Shown here piece by piece: positions 46,637 through 55,572 of a stretch of 64,000 nt of DNA (the first letter of the stretch is position 1; every line of letters starts with the position of its first letter). The translations under genes and the position numbers were made by a program. The notes beneath the pieces are model-generated. The model searched no databases and was not told the origin of the DNA. It worked only from the letters and a program-made list of their open reading frames with translations. The stretch is taken from contig CACGEC010000002.1 in assembly GCA_902572005.1 (NCBI GenBank), positions 24,296 to 88,295 on the forward strand. Direction: 5' to 3'. The stretch comes from an uncultured Pelagibacteraceae bacterium (GTDB lineage: Bacteria > Pseudomonadota > Alphaproteobacteria > Pelagibacterales > Pelagibacteraceae).

Positions 46637-46822
46637 TTAATTTTTAACGTAATAAATGATTACAAATCCCAATATCATAAAGATTAAACCTCCAGTTCTT
46701 AACTGACTATCTTTAATTAACTCAATTTTTTTTAACATACTTTTCATTTTTGATGGAAATATGGCATATAAAATACCTTCAATGAATAAGAAGAGACCAA
46801 ATGCTATGATCAATTCTCTCAT
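46637..46822 (-). CDS. DUF2065 family small membrane protein
   Basis: A 61-residue protein with two membrane helices (ELIIAFGLFLFIEGILYAIF and GGLIFMILGFVIIYYV) and a short basic loop between them. It is recognised as DUF2065 from MRELIIAFGLFLFIEGILYA and from its position between hflC and degP, where the family commonly occurs. The role is unknown; association with the HflKC complex is an inference. Only 1 nt separates it from degP and 6 nt from hflC. Confidence 0.85.
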   Translation of the reverse strand: MRELIIAFGLFLFIEGILYAIFPSKMKSMLKKIELIKDSQLRTGGLIFMILGFVIIYYVKN

Positions 46823-46828
46823 AAGTGG

Positions 46829-47698
46829 TTATTGAGATTTAGGTTTTATATTTCCAAAGAATTTAAAAAACTCACTGTCTGGTGAGAGAATTAATGAAGT
46901 CTCACCACCAATTAAAGCTTTTTCGTAAGCTTGCATGGCTCTGTAAAATGCAAAAAACTCTGGATCCTGTCCAAATGCACTAGCAAAAATATTGTTTCGC
47001 TTACCGTCCCCTTCTCCCTTCATGATCTCAGATTTTTTTTGAGCATCTGCTAAAATCACAGTTACCTCTTTATCTGCAGTAGATGTAATCGTTACTGCCA
47101 TCTCTGCACCTCTTGCTCTAAATTCTTTTGCTTCTCGCTCTCTTTCAGTTTGCATTCTTCTAAAAATTGCGTCACTGTTTGCCTGTGGAAGGTCTGCTCT
47201 CTTTATTCTCACATCATTAATTTTAATTCCAAAATTTTCAGCCTCATTATTCACACCTTCTTGAATTAAAGCCATTTGCTTAGTTCTATCTTCTGATAAA
47301 AGGGTTTGTAATTCTTGCTGCCCTAAAACATTTCTAATTCTTGAATTAATAATTGTTGCTAATCTTGATCTTGCAACTCTTTCGTTTCCAACTGAGATGT
47401 AAAACTTAAGAGGGTCAACAATTTGAAATCTTGCAAATGCATCTACAATTAATCTTTTTTGGTCTGATGCAATCACTTCTTCTGGTGGAGTATCCAAGTT
47501 AAGAATTCTTTTATCTAAGAAAACAACGTTTTGAATAAATGGAATCTTAAAATTTAATCCTGGTTTTGAAATTATTCTTTTTGGGTCACCAAATTGAAGA
47601 ACGATTGCTTGGTTTACTTCTTTTACTATAAAGATTGAAAAAAATGCTACTGCAGCAAGTGCAACAATTATTCCAGCTATAACTTTTCCCATATTCAT
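46829..47698 (-). CDS. hflC: HflC, FtsH-modulating SPFH protein
   Basis: A 289-residue SPFH/band-7 protein with one N-terminal membrane helix (GIIVALAAVAFFSIFIV). Family blocks are VNQAIVLQFGDPKRII, FIQNVVFLDKRIL, INDVRIKRADLPQANSDAIFRRMQTERER and EFFAFYRAMQAYEKAL. With HflK it builds the cage around the FtsH protease. The in-frame ATG two codons later is an equally possible start. It follows hflK by 1 nt. Confidence 0.95.
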   Translation of the reverse strand: MNMGKVIAGIIVALAAVAFFSIFIVKEVNQAIVLQFGDPKRIISKPGLNFKIPFIQNVVFLDKRILNLDTPPEEVIASDQKRLIVDAFARFQIVDPLKFYISVGNERVARSRLATIINSRIRNVLGQQELQTLLSEDRTKQMALIQEGVNNEAENFGIKINDVRIKRADLPQANSDAIFRRMQTEREREAKEFRARGAEMAVTITSTADKEVTVILADAQKKSEIMKGEGDGKRNNIFASAFGQDPEFFAFYRAMQAYEKALIGGETSLILSPDSEFFKFFGNIKPKSQ

Positions 47699-47699
47699 T

Positions 47700-48806
47700 T
47701 TAATTGGTCGCTTTCTTTTTACTTAATTCTGGTAATGGAAGATAAGGAACTACACCTGAGCCAGCATTCTTCTCGATAATTACCTTATCAATATCAGCTA
47801 AAACTTTTTCCATTGTTTCCAAATACATTCTCTCTTGTGTTACTGATTTTGCATTTTTATACTCATTATAAATTGCTAAAAATCTACTTGCTTCACCCTC
47901 AGCTTTAGCAACAACTTCTTTTTTATATGCTTCAGCAGCTTGAAGAATTTTTTGAGCCTCACCTCTAGCCCTAGGGATTACATCATTAGCATATGCTTCA
48001 GCCTCGTTTTTTGATCTTTCCATATCTGCTCTTGCCGCTTGAACATCTCTAAAAGCATCAATCACCTGATCCGGTGGGTCTGCTTTTTGAGTTTGTACTT
48101 GAGTAATTTGAATACCACTTGTGTATTCATCTAAAATTTTTTGAATAATTTCTTGGGTGTCAGTTTCTATTAAAGATCTTCCCTCTGTTAAAATAGGCTG
48201 AATATCAGATCTTGCTATTACTTCTCTCATTGCAGTTTCTGCTGCTGCTTTTACTGTGCCCTCTGGATCTTGAATTTTAAAAAGGAAATTTCCTGCATCT
48301 TTTATTACCCAAAAAACTGAAAAATCAATATTCACAATATTTTCATCACCAGTTAACATCAAACTTTCTTGAGGAACATCAGCAACTCCTCCCGATGAAG
48401 AAAATCCACTATCTCTCTCAGATCTAAATCCTATATCAATTCTGTTAACTTTTGTAACTTTTGGAGTGAGTACAGACTCAACTGGAAAGGGGATATGATA
48501 GTTTAAGCCTGGTTGAGTTGTTTTCACAAATTTTCCAAATCTTAAAACCACTCCTTGCTCATCAGGTAAAACCCTATAAAGACCACTTGCCAACCAAACA
48601 AAGCCTAATACAATTAAAACTAAAATTGCTTGTTTACCACCAGATGAACTACCTCCAGGTAAAAATTTTTTAATCTTTTCTTGAAATTCTCTAATTATCT
48701 TATCTAAATCAGGTGGTGTTGGTCCTCTTCCAGATCCATTACCACTTCCACCTCCGGGAGGTGTTCCCCAAGGGCTTCCGCCTCTTTGTTGAAAATCATC
48801 TGACAT
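47700..48806 (-). CDS. hflK: HflK, FtsH-modulating SPFH protein
   Basis: A 368-residue SPFH protein. A Gly/Pro-rich cytoplasmic head (GGSPWGTPPGGGSGNGSGRG) precedes the membrane helix AILVLIVLGFVWLASGLY, then the band-7 domain (LPDEQGVVLRFGKFVKTTQPGLNYH) and a coiled-coil tail rich in Ala and Glu. It forms hetero-oligomers with HflC. It is the first gene of the long minus-strand run and diverges from mrp. Confidence 0.95.
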   Translation of the reverse strand: MSDDFQQRGGSPWGTPPGGGSGNGSGRGPTPPDLDKIIREFQEKIKKFLPGGSSSGGKQAILVLIVLGFVWLASGLYRVLPDEQGVVLRFGKFVKTTQPGLNYHIPFPVESVLTPKVTKVNRIDIGFRSERDSGFSSSGGVADVPQESLMLTGDENIVNIDFSVFWVIKDAGNFLFKIQDPEGTVKAAAETAMREVIARSDIQPILTEGRSLIETDTQEIIQKILDEYTSGIQITQVQTQKADPPDQVIDAFRDVQAARADMERSKNEAEAYANDVIPRARGEAQKILQAAEAYKKEVVAKAEGEASRFLAIYNEYKNAKSVTQERMYLETMEKVLADIDKVIIEKNAGSGVVPYLPLPELSKKKATN

Positions 48807-48857
48807 ATGACAATCTATATAATGTCTTTATGTAGAAAAACAAGATAAGATCCGAAT
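48807..48857. promoter_or_regulatory. Divergent promoter region hflK/mrp
   Basis: Only 51 nt separate the two start codons. On the plus strand TATAAT (48818-48823) is a good -10 for mrp, with no convincing -35 at standard spacing. On the minus strand TTGTTT and TATATA are spaced by 16 nt and would serve hflK with a very short leader. Both calls are by eye. Confidence 0.4.
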
Positions 48858-49682
48858 ATGCCAAAGGAAAAGCCAGCATTAAATGACGCAATGAGAAAAA
48901 AAATGAGTGAAAAAGTGCATGAAAAAAACCCAATTAAAGGAACAAAATTTACTATAGCAATCTCTAGTGCTAAAGGTGGTGTAGGAAAATCTACTTTCGC
49001 TACTAATCTTGCTTTAGCCTTAAAAAAAATTGGTTGTAAGGTCGGATTATTAGATGCAGATATTTATGGTCCATCAATTCCAAAGATGCTCGGTATAAAT
49101 GATAAACCAAAAAGCGATGGTCAGAAATTAGAGCCAATTATCAAATATGATATTCAATGTATGTCTATTGGTTTTTTAACTGATCAACAAACACCAATGA
49201 TTTGGCGTGGTCCTATGGTAACTAGCGCGATAAAAACCTTTACACAAAAAGTTGATTGGAAAGATTTGGACTTTATTATTGTTGATATGCCACCAGGAAC
49301 TGGAGATACTCAATTAACTTTTTCTCAAGATATTAAAATGGACGGAGCTATCATCGTATCCACTCCTCAAGAAGTAGCTTTGCTCGATGTCAAAAGAGGA
49401 ATTAAAATGTTTGATAAATTGGGAGTAAAAATTTTAGGTTTAGTTGACAACATGAGTTTTTTCATAGGAGATGATGGTAAAAAATATAAAATTTTCGGTG
49501 AAGGGGGTGTAAAAAAAACTGCTAATGAATTTAACAAAGAATTTTTAGGAGAAATACCAATTAACTCTGAAGTTGGAAAAAATGGAGATGAAGGTAAGCC
49601 AATAGTTGAAGCAAATCCCGAGCATGAAATTTCAAAAATATACTTGAATTTTGCTAACAAGATTAAATCAACTTATCTTTAA
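48858..49682 (+). CDS. mrp: Mrp/ApbC family P-loop ATPase, iron-sulfur carrier type
   Basis: A 274-residue Mrp/NBP35-like ATPase. The deviant Walker A is [18 protein letters not shown], then [29 protein letters not shown] and the family tail VDNMSFFIG...FGEGG. It is shorter than the E. coli protein because the N-terminal MIP18 (DUF59) domain is missing. The CxxC that binds the Fe-S cluster in many members is replaced by GDDG, as in some alphaproteobacteria. Its end overlaps the convergent thyX gene by 20 nt. Confidence 0.9.
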   Translation: MPKEKPALNDAMRKKMSEKVHEKNPIKGTKFTIAISSAKGGVGKSTFATNLALALKKIGCKVGLLDADIYGPSIPKMLGINDKPKSDGQKLEPIIKYDIQCMSIGFLTDQQTPMIWRGPMVTSAIKTFTQKVDWKDLDFIIVDMPPGTGDTQLTFSQDIKMDGAIIVSTPQEVALLDVKRGIKMFDKLGVKILGLVDNMSFFIGDDGKKYKIFGEGGVKKTANEFNKEFLGEIPINSEVGKNGDEGKPIVEANPEHEISKIYLNFANKIKSTYL

Positions 49683-50610
49683 GATCAAAAGCTACCATTA
49701 ATTCATTCCATTCTCTTTTTGAAAGCCCAGAACTCTCTATATCAACTTTTTCACCTTTAATAAGTTTTTGAATTATTAATTTTCCTTTTGCTGAGACTTC
49801 TGTACCACCTACTCGATAATCCATAAAAGCATCATAAGTTATTGGAACCCATTTTTTTACTGTATCCAACATAATATCTGCATAAACTCTAATCTCATAT
49901 TGAGCATGACTATCAGCCCTTAATCTTAAAAAGTTCATTAAGTTAAGTAAATCAGTTTTCCAATACCACTGAGTATAAGTATTTAAAGTCAAATTCATTC
50001 TGGCTAGTTCTCTTGCTAATCCTTTTTTATTTTCATCAATTGTAGAGCCATCAAATCTTTCATTTAGCATCATCTCATAATTGTCATAAGTTCTTTCTGC
50101 ATCATTTTTCAAAAGTTCTAAAACCTCTTTCGCTTGATCTCCCTCAATAACTTCGCCCCTGCCTTGTCTGTTGCTAGATGATTGTGCGGCTAGATTTTCT
50201 TTTGATGGTAAGTAAAATTCTTTATCCAGAATAGAGTATCGAGCAGAATATTCGTTAACGTTTGCAGTCCTATGTCTAATCCATTGTCGTGCAATAAATA
50301 TTGGAAGTTTAACATGATACTTGATTTCACACATTTCAAATGGGGTGCTATGCCAATGTCTCATCAAATATTTTATTAAACCGGCGTCAGTAGAAACTTG
50401 TTTGGTTCCTTTTCCATATGAAACTCTTGCAGACTGTACAATTGAAGTGTCATCACCCATATAATCAATTACTCTCACAAATCCATGGTCAAGCGCTGGC
50501 ATTGCCTCATATAAAATCTTCTCTAACTCAGGTGCAGTAACTCTTTTTGTTGGATTTTGTTGAGATTGTTGATCCTTAATTTCTTGTGATTGTTCTTTTG
50601 TTAATTTCAT
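49663..50610 (-). CDS. thyX: Flavin-dependent thymidylate synthase
   Basis: ThyX makes dTMP from dUMP using methylene-THF and NADPH with FAD. With the start at 50610 it has 315 residues. The ORF track extends it to 50733, but that part is antisense to the tmRNA acceptor piece. The ThyX motif is [19 protein letters not shown]. Other blocks are [26 protein letters not shown] and the C-terminal [16 protein letters not shown]. No thyA is seen in the window. It draws on the same C1 folate pool as glycine cleavage. Confidence 0.95.
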   Translation of the reverse strand: MKLTKEQSQEIKDQQSQQNPTKRVTAPELEKILYEAMPALDHGFVRVIDYMGDDTSIVQSARVSYGKGTKQVSTDAGLIKYLMRHWHSTPFEMCEIKYHVKLPIFIARQWIRHRTANVNEYSARYSILDKEFYLPSKENLAAQSSSNRQGRGEVIEGDQAKEVLELLKNDAERTYDNYEMMLNERFDGSTIDENKKGLARELARMNLTLNTYTQWYWKTDLLNLMNFLRLRADSHAQYEIRVYADIMLDTVKKWVPITYDAFMDYRVGGTEVSAKGKLIIQKLIKGEKVDIESSGLSKREWNELMVAFDLKDKLI

Positions 50611-50618
50611 GATTTTTA

Positions 50619-50646
50619 TTGAATCTCTTTTAATTGCTTTTATATT
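50619..50646 (+). promoter_or_regulatory. Promoter of the tmRNA gene
   Basis: TTGAAT (50619-50624) and TATATT (50641-50646) are separated by 16 nt. Transcription would start near 50653, at the 5' edge of the tmRNA acceptor piece. The promoter lies in the short gap to the divergent thyX start. Confidence 0.6.
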
Positions 50647-50652
50647 AATAGT

Positions 50653-50940
50653 GTTGGCTTGCCAACTACGACGATAAACGAATTTCGTAATAACCACTGC
50701 GGACGTGGGGGCAGTACCCACCACCTCCACCATTTACAACTTATGGGGGTGAACTAGATTCGACGGGTGTCTAAAGGCTATTCTTTCGTCCGGAATTGTT
50801 CCTCCGTAAAGGGCTAATTTATAATTGCTAACGAAAGTTACGCACTTGCTGCCTAATTAATTTTATTAATTATGTAGACGGGGTTTGGGGCACCTGGCAA
50901 CAGAACGCCCCTACTCATTTGTTAATTTAGTTTGCAGTAT
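50653..50940 (+). ncRNA. ssrA: tmRNA, circularly permuted two-piece form
   Basis: Gene order is acceptor piece, spacer, coding piece, as in other alphaproteobacteria. The acceptor piece (about 50653-50732) ends CACCUCCACCA. A 12-nt spacer (50733-50744) is removed. The coding piece starts GGGGGUGAACUAGAUUCGACGGG at 50745. The 7-bp acceptor stem pairs GGGGGUG with CACCUCC and contains the G3-U wobble that marks alanine tRNAs. The T-stem GUGGG/CCCAC encloses the loop GGCAGUA, unlike the usual UUCRANU. A pseudoknot-like GGGGC...GCCCC follows the tag. The 3' boundary is approximate. Confidence 0.93.
50827..50856 (+). other. tmRNA proteolysis tag reading frame
   Basis: GCU AAC GAA AGU UAC GCA CUU GCU GCC UAA encodes ANESYALAA and a stop, which with the tRNA-borne alanine gives a ten-residue tag ending ALAA. 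This closely resembles the E. coli ANDENYALAA tag, and the end is the ClpXP recognition signal. Confidence 0.9.
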
Positions 50941-50990
50941 CAACGTTATTTAAAAAATACAACCAAGGGATTCGGCCTGTGTTCGGAATT

Positions 50991-51950
50991 TTATTTATCT
51001 TTCTCTACCAGCTCCATAACTTTTTCTCGAGTTTTTCCAATTGCTAAAGCATCATACCATACGACCATATTTTCTGTAATTTCTCCTAACTCTTCTTTAA
51101 CTTCTTTTCTAAGAGCTATTTTATTTTGCTCAACAACTGGTCCTATCTTTAAATAACAATTAACTATAGGTTTTTTCTTTCCAACATTTGAATAGAGTGG
51201 TCCTTCAAATCTGTAAGCTGGTGTTTCTGATCCATCGATAAAAACTTCTATCAAACCATTTTCGTCAGCTCTATTTACAAAATGTACTAAGATGCTTGTC
51301 CATTCTGTTGCGCCAAGATTTTTATTTATTTTCCCTTTAAAATTTTTTAATTTTGCCCAGACATCATCTGAAACATATTGTTGTAAGTTTGTATTATAAA
51401 ACATTGGTTGTTGAAGATTGATCCACAAAAAATCAGCTCTAAAATCTAAAAAAAACATTGGGAAGCCTTCATCATCTCCAGGCATTGATGCATAGCATTG
51501 ACTGATATGTTTTTTTCTATATTGATCAAAATAATTTTGCATCGGTCTTACAGCATAATGAATCCATTTCTCCACACCCTTTCCAAAAGACCCTGAGTGC
51601 TTAACTTCAGTTCTTGTCACACCCATAGAATGTTCACAATCATTATGAGTGTCTTCTCCTTTTCTTATTGTACAATTAGAGTAATCAACAACTGTTTGAT
51701 AAAATTCTTTTCCTTTATAAGCCGACTCTGGTGCGCCCGTAACTAAGCTCATCTCACCTTTACCAAGATATCCAAGAGATTTTTTCATCGACATACCTTG
51801 TATTTTCATCATCATTGGTTTTATTTTTGCATTAGGATTTTTTGTAAATTCTTTAGCTATTTTTTCATATCTAGCTTTAGTCTGCTCTGCTCCATAAGCA
51901 GTGACACTCAACAATAAACCCAGAACCATGATCCCTAAAAGTTTTTTCAT
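50991..51950 (-). CDS. Secreted protein resembling heparin-lyase-I-type polysaccharide lyases
   Basis: A 319-residue protein with a clear signal peptide (MKKLLGIMVLGLLLSVTAYGA). The core looks like a concanavalin-type jelly roll: EWTSILVHFVNRADENGLIEVFIDG resembles the W-x-hydrophobic-...-G-x-x-hydrophobic-D-G block of the PF14099 (heparin lyase I-like) family, and an earlier part has WIHYAVRPMQNYF. Catalytic residues were not identified. It overlaps the FkbM gene by 4 nt and is the last gene in the sppA-to-here minus run. It could be a lyase or a sugar-binding protein. Confidence 0.5.
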   Translation of the reverse strand: MKKLLGIMVLGLLLSVTAYGAEQTKARYEKIAKEFTKNPNAKIKPMMMKIQGMSMKKSLGYLGKGEMSLVTGAPESAYKGKEFYQTVVDYSNCTIRKGEDTHNDCEHSMGVTRTEVKHSGSFGKGVEKWIHYAVRPMQNYFDQYRKKHISQCYASMPGDDEGFPMFFLDFRADFLWINLQQPMFYNTNLQQYVSDDVWAKLKNFKGKINKNLGATEWTSILVHFVNRADENGLIEVFIDGSETPAYRFEGPLYSNVGKKKPIVNCYLKIGPVVEQNKIALRKEVKEELGEITENMVVWYDALAIGKTREKVMELVEKDK

Positions 51951-52876
51951 GAAATTTTTTTTTTAAGATACACATCAAAACTAGTTTTATTGGCGGGTGT
52001 TGGTCCAATTTTTTTAGTTTTATCTTTTAAATCATCTAAATGAATTAATTTAAATTCTTCTGACTCCAAAATGTAAAAATCATAAAAATTCTTTACACGA
52101 TCAATAAAATTTAAAAATATTTCTGAAGGACCTTTCTCGAACGCATATTGTATATTACTAATTTTTGATAAATTATTAATAATGCATTCTGCTACTTTGT
52201 AGTTGCTTCCCTCAATATCCACTTTCAAAAAGTCGATTTTATTTAACTTTTCATTGTTGATTAAAGAACTTAAAGTTATAGTCTTTAAATTTGAACTTTT
52301 GTTATTAACAATTACTTCACTTTCTTGGGTATTTTCAATCACATGATAATTTTGACCAATAAAGTCTGAAACTGCATTTTCAACAATCTTAATTTTTTTT
52401 TCACATTTATTTAATTCTATATTTTTTCTTAATAGTTTTAAGTTATTTGCTTCCACCTCAACACTATACACTTTGCTTTCTGGGTAGTTTTTCGCAAAGT
52501 AAATTGAATATTCACCTAAACACGCACCAATATCTATAAAATTTCTTGCTTCAGAAAAATCAAATAAATTTTTTAAATATTTTGCCTCATTATGATATTT
52601 TGTATTGTGGGGTATCTTATAATATCTATTTACTGTACCTGGTGTTATCAACACTCCATCAACATCAATAATAGTCATGTCTTTTTTAATCGTTATAGGT
52701 AAAGTATAATTTAATGATTTTAATATTTTTTGTAATAAAACCAAAGTTTGTCTAATAAGAAATGATCTATAAAAACGATTTTTTTCGTTTAAATTTATCT
52801 TTTTAAAAATTTTTGGAGTATAGAGGTACAACAATGTTATGAATTTCATTGCTAGCACTAATAGTTTCATTTTCAT
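51947..52876 (-). CDS. FkbM family methyltransferase
   Basis: A 309-residue protein with an FkbM-type SAM-dependent methyltransferase domain. SAM motif I is NFIDIGACLGEYSIYFAKNYPESKVYSVEVE, followed by NAVSDFIG and IDFLKVDIEGSNYKVAECI. The N-terminus has a hydrophobic stretch (LLVLAMKFITLLYLY) that may attach it to the membrane. FkbM proteins O-methylate sugars or lipids. Adjacent to a secreted lyase-like gene, a glycan substrate is a reasonable guess. It follows ppdK by 29 nt. Confidence 0.85.
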   Translation of the reverse strand: MKMKLLVLAMKFITLLYLYTPKIFKKINLNEKNRFYRSFLIRQTLVLLQKILKSLNYTLPITIKKDMTIIDVDGVLITPGTVNRYYKIPHNTKYHNEAKYLKNLFDFSEARNFIDIGACLGEYSIYFAKNYPESKVYSVEVEANNLKLLRKNIELNKCEKKIKIVENAVSDFIGQNYHVIENTQESEVIVNNKSSNLKTITLSSLINNEKLNKIDFLKVDIEGSNYKVAECIINNLSKISNIQYAFEKGPSEIFLNFIDRVKNFYDFYILESEEFKLIHLDDLKDKTKKIGPTPANKTSFDVYLKKKIS

Positions 52877-52905
52877 TTAATTAACTTTTACCACAAAAAG
52901 CTTTT

Positions 52906-55572
52906 TTATATTTTATTTTTTTGTAATTCAGCTTGAGCTGCAGCCAATCTAGCAATAGGGACTCTATATGGTGAACATGAAACATAATTTAATCCTGCTT
53001 TAGAACAAAAATGAATACTTTTTGGGTCACCTCCATGTTCTCCACAAATTCCTAATTTAATTTTTTTGTTTTGTTTTCTTCCTTTACTAACTGCTATATC
53101 TACTAAATCCTCAACTCCTTCATCAATTGAAACAAATGGATCCACAGAAAATATCTTATTATCTATATAGTCATTTAAGAATTTTCCACTGTCATCACGA
53201 CTGATTCCAAATGTAGTTTGTGTTAAATCATTAGTTCCAAAACTAAAAAATTCTGCATGTTTTGCTATATCTTTTGCTTTAATTGCAGCCCTGGGTAATT
53301 CTATCATCGTTCCTACAAGGTAATCTATTTTTATTTTATTTTCCTTTTCTACTTGACCTGCAATTCTGACAACCAAATCTTTCATTATTTTTATTTCTGC
53401 CTCAGTTGAAACTAGCGGTATCATAATTTCAGGGAAGGCAAATTTATTTTTATTCTTTTTTAATTCTGTGAGTGCTTCAAAAATTGCACGGCATTGCATC
53501 TCATAAATTTCTGGGAAAGAAATACCTAGTCTACAGCCCCTATGTCCAAGCATTGGATTTTGCTCATGCAATTCTTCGATCCTAGACTCAACTTCTAGAA
53601 CATCAATTCCAACAACATTTGCAACTTCAGAAATTTCTCTTTTTGATTTTGGTAAAAACTCGTGCAAAGGCGGGTCAAGTAAACGAACCGTAACTGGCAG
53701 ACCATACATAATTTTGAATATTTCCATAAAGTCCTTTTTTTGATGAGGCAAAAGTTTCTTTAATGCTTTTGATCTATCCTCTAGTGTCTTTGATAAAATC
53801 ATTTCTCTTACAGACAAAATCCTTTCTTCATCAAAAAACATATGCTCAGTTCTGCATAACCCAATGCCCTCAGCTCCAAAATCTCTAGCTATTTTAGTAT
53901 CGGCAGGTGTTTCAGAATTTGTCCTAACTTTCAATTTTCTAATATTGTCAGCCCAACTCATCAATTTTGAGAAATCTCCAGAAATTTCTGGTTTAACAGT
54001 AGGCACACTTCCTAAAATTACTCTGCCAGTTGATCCATCAATTGTAATAACATCTCCTTCTTTAATCTCGTGAGACAATGTTTTAAAATTTTTTTTTTCA
54101 TAATTTATATCAATTTCACTCGACCCAGAAACGCATGGTCTTCCCATCCCTCTTGCAACGACAGCTGCGTGGCTTGTCATACCCCCTCTTGCAGTTAAAA
54201 TACCTTTTGCAGCATGCATGCCTTGGATGTCCTCAGGAGAGGTTTCTATTCTAACCAAAATAGTGTCTTGCATCATGCTATTAAGTCTTTCTGCCTCCTC
54301 AGAAGTAAAAACTACTTTCCCACTAACTGCACCTGGAGATGCAGGTAATCCATTAGCAATAACATCTAAAGGATTTTTTTCATTTAAGGTTGGGTGCAGC
54401 AATGTATCTAAAGAATTTGGGTCAATTCTTAAAACAGCTTGATTTTTGGAAATTAATTTTTCCTTAACCATATCAACAGCAATCTTTACTGCTGATTTTG
54501 CAGTTCTTTTTCCTGAACGAGTTTGCAATATCCAAAGTTTTTTATTTTCAACTGTAAATTCTACATCTTGCATATCTTTGTAATGTTTTTCTAATTTTTT
54601 TAAAATCTTTTGTAATTCAGAAAAAACATTTGGCATTGCTTCTTGCATTGACGGTTCTTTTGCTTTTGCCTCTTTCTTAGCTTTTTTTGAAATATATTGT
54701 GGTGTTCTTGTGCCAGCTACAACATCTTCTCCTTGAGCATTAATTAAATATTCACCATATATATCATTTACTCCATTTGAAGGATTTCGAGTAAAAACTA
54801 CACCAGTTGCACAATCATTTCCCATATTTCCAAATACCATTGACTGAACATTTACAGCAGTTCCCCATTCTCCAGGTATCTGATTTAATTTTCTATATAT
54901 TTTTGCTCTTTTACTTTCCCATGAAAGAAATACTGCACAAATTGCACCAAACAATTGCTGATTAACATCTTGTGGAAATTCTTCATTTGTTTTTTCTTTA
55001 ACTACATTTTTAAAATCTACAATTAATCTATCCCAATCATCTTCATCTAAATCAGTATCTAACAACACGCCTTTGGTTAATTTATAATTCTCAATTAACT
55101 CCTCAAAAAAGTAGCTCTCTATGCCTAAAACAACACTTCCATACATTTGAATAAATCGTCTATAGCTATCTTTAGCAAATCTACCATTGGATGTTTTGTT
55201 TGATAATGCAATTACTGTTTTATCATTTAATCCAAGATTGAGGATTGTATCCATCATGCCAGGCATAGAAACTCTTGCACCAGATCTAACAGATAATAAT
55301 AAAGGGTTTTTTAAATCACCAAATTTTTTTGATACATCTTTTTCAATTATCTTTAACTCCTTCTTAATTTGATTAACTAATTTAGTATTAAGTTTCTTTT
55401 TATCTTTGTAAAAAATTTCACAAACTTTTGTTGATATGGTAAACCCAGGTGGAACTGGCAGCCCCATTCTTCCCATTTCAGACAAATTTGCACCCTTACC
55501 TCCCAGAAAATTTTTTGGATTTTTAATTTTTTGTGAGTCTTTTGATTTGAAATTTAAAATTAGTTTATTCAT
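52906..55572 (-). CDS. ppdK: Pyruvate, phosphate dikinase
   Basis: An 888-residue PPDK interconverting pyruvate, ATP and Pi with PEP, AMP and PPi. The N-terminal ATP-grasp domain starts FLGGKGANLSEMGRMGLPVPPGFTI. The catalytic histidine is in GGMTSHAAVVARGMG. The PEP-binding barrel has the conserved Cys in GICGEHGGDP and ends SCSPYRVPIARLAAAQ. It overlaps the glyS stop region by 8 nt. In a small heterotroph it lets the cell make PEP from pyruvate, or run glycolysis with PPi. Confidence 0.96.
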   Translation of the reverse strand: MNKLILNFKSKDSQKIKNPKNFLGGKGANLSEMGRMGLPVPPGFTISTKVCEIFYKDKKKLNTKLVNQIKKELKIIEKDVSKKFGDLKNPLLLSVRSGARVSMPGMMDTILNLGLNDKTVIALSNKTSNGRFAKDSYRRFIQMYGSVVLGIESYFFEELIENYKLTKGVLLDTDLDEDDWDRLIVDFKNVVKEKTNEEFPQDVNQQLFGAICAVFLSWESKRAKIYRKLNQIPGEWGTAVNVQSMVFGNMGNDCATGVVFTRNPSNGVNDIYGEYLINAQGEDVVAGTRTPQYISKKAKKEAKAKEPSMQEAMPNVFSELQKILKKLEKHYKDMQDVEFTVENKKLWILQTRSGKRTAKSAVKIAVDMVKEKLISKNQAVLRIDPNSLDTLLHPTLNEKNPLDVIANGLPASPGAVSGKVVFTSEEAERLNSMMQDTILVRIETSPEDIQGMHAAKGILTARGGMTSHAAVVARGMGRPCVSGSSEIDINYEKKNFKTLSHEIKEGDVITIDGSTGRVILGSVPTVKPEISGDFSKLMSWADNIRKLKVRTNSETPADTKIARDFGAEGIGLCRTEHMFFDEERILSVREMILSKTLEDRSKALKKLLPHQKKDFMEIFKIMYGLPVTVRLLDPPLHEFLPKSKREISEVANVVGIDVLEVESRIEELHEQNPMLGHRGCRLGISFPEIYEMQCRAIFEALTELKKNKNKFAFPEIMIPLVSTEAEIKIMKDLVVRIAGQVEKENKIKIDYLVGTMIELPRAAIKAKDIAKHAEFFSFGTNDLTQTTFGISRDDSGKFLNDYIDNKIFSVDPFVSIDEGVEDLVDIAVSKGRKQNKKIKLGICGEHGGDPKSIHFCSKAGLNYVSCSPYRVPIARLAAAQAELQKNKI

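Noticed and set aside
50611-50733. N-terminal extension of thyX in the ORF track ([12 protein letters not shown]...)
   Set aside because: It is antisense to the tmRNA acceptor piece. ThyX homology and a normal length are obtained from the ATG at 50610.
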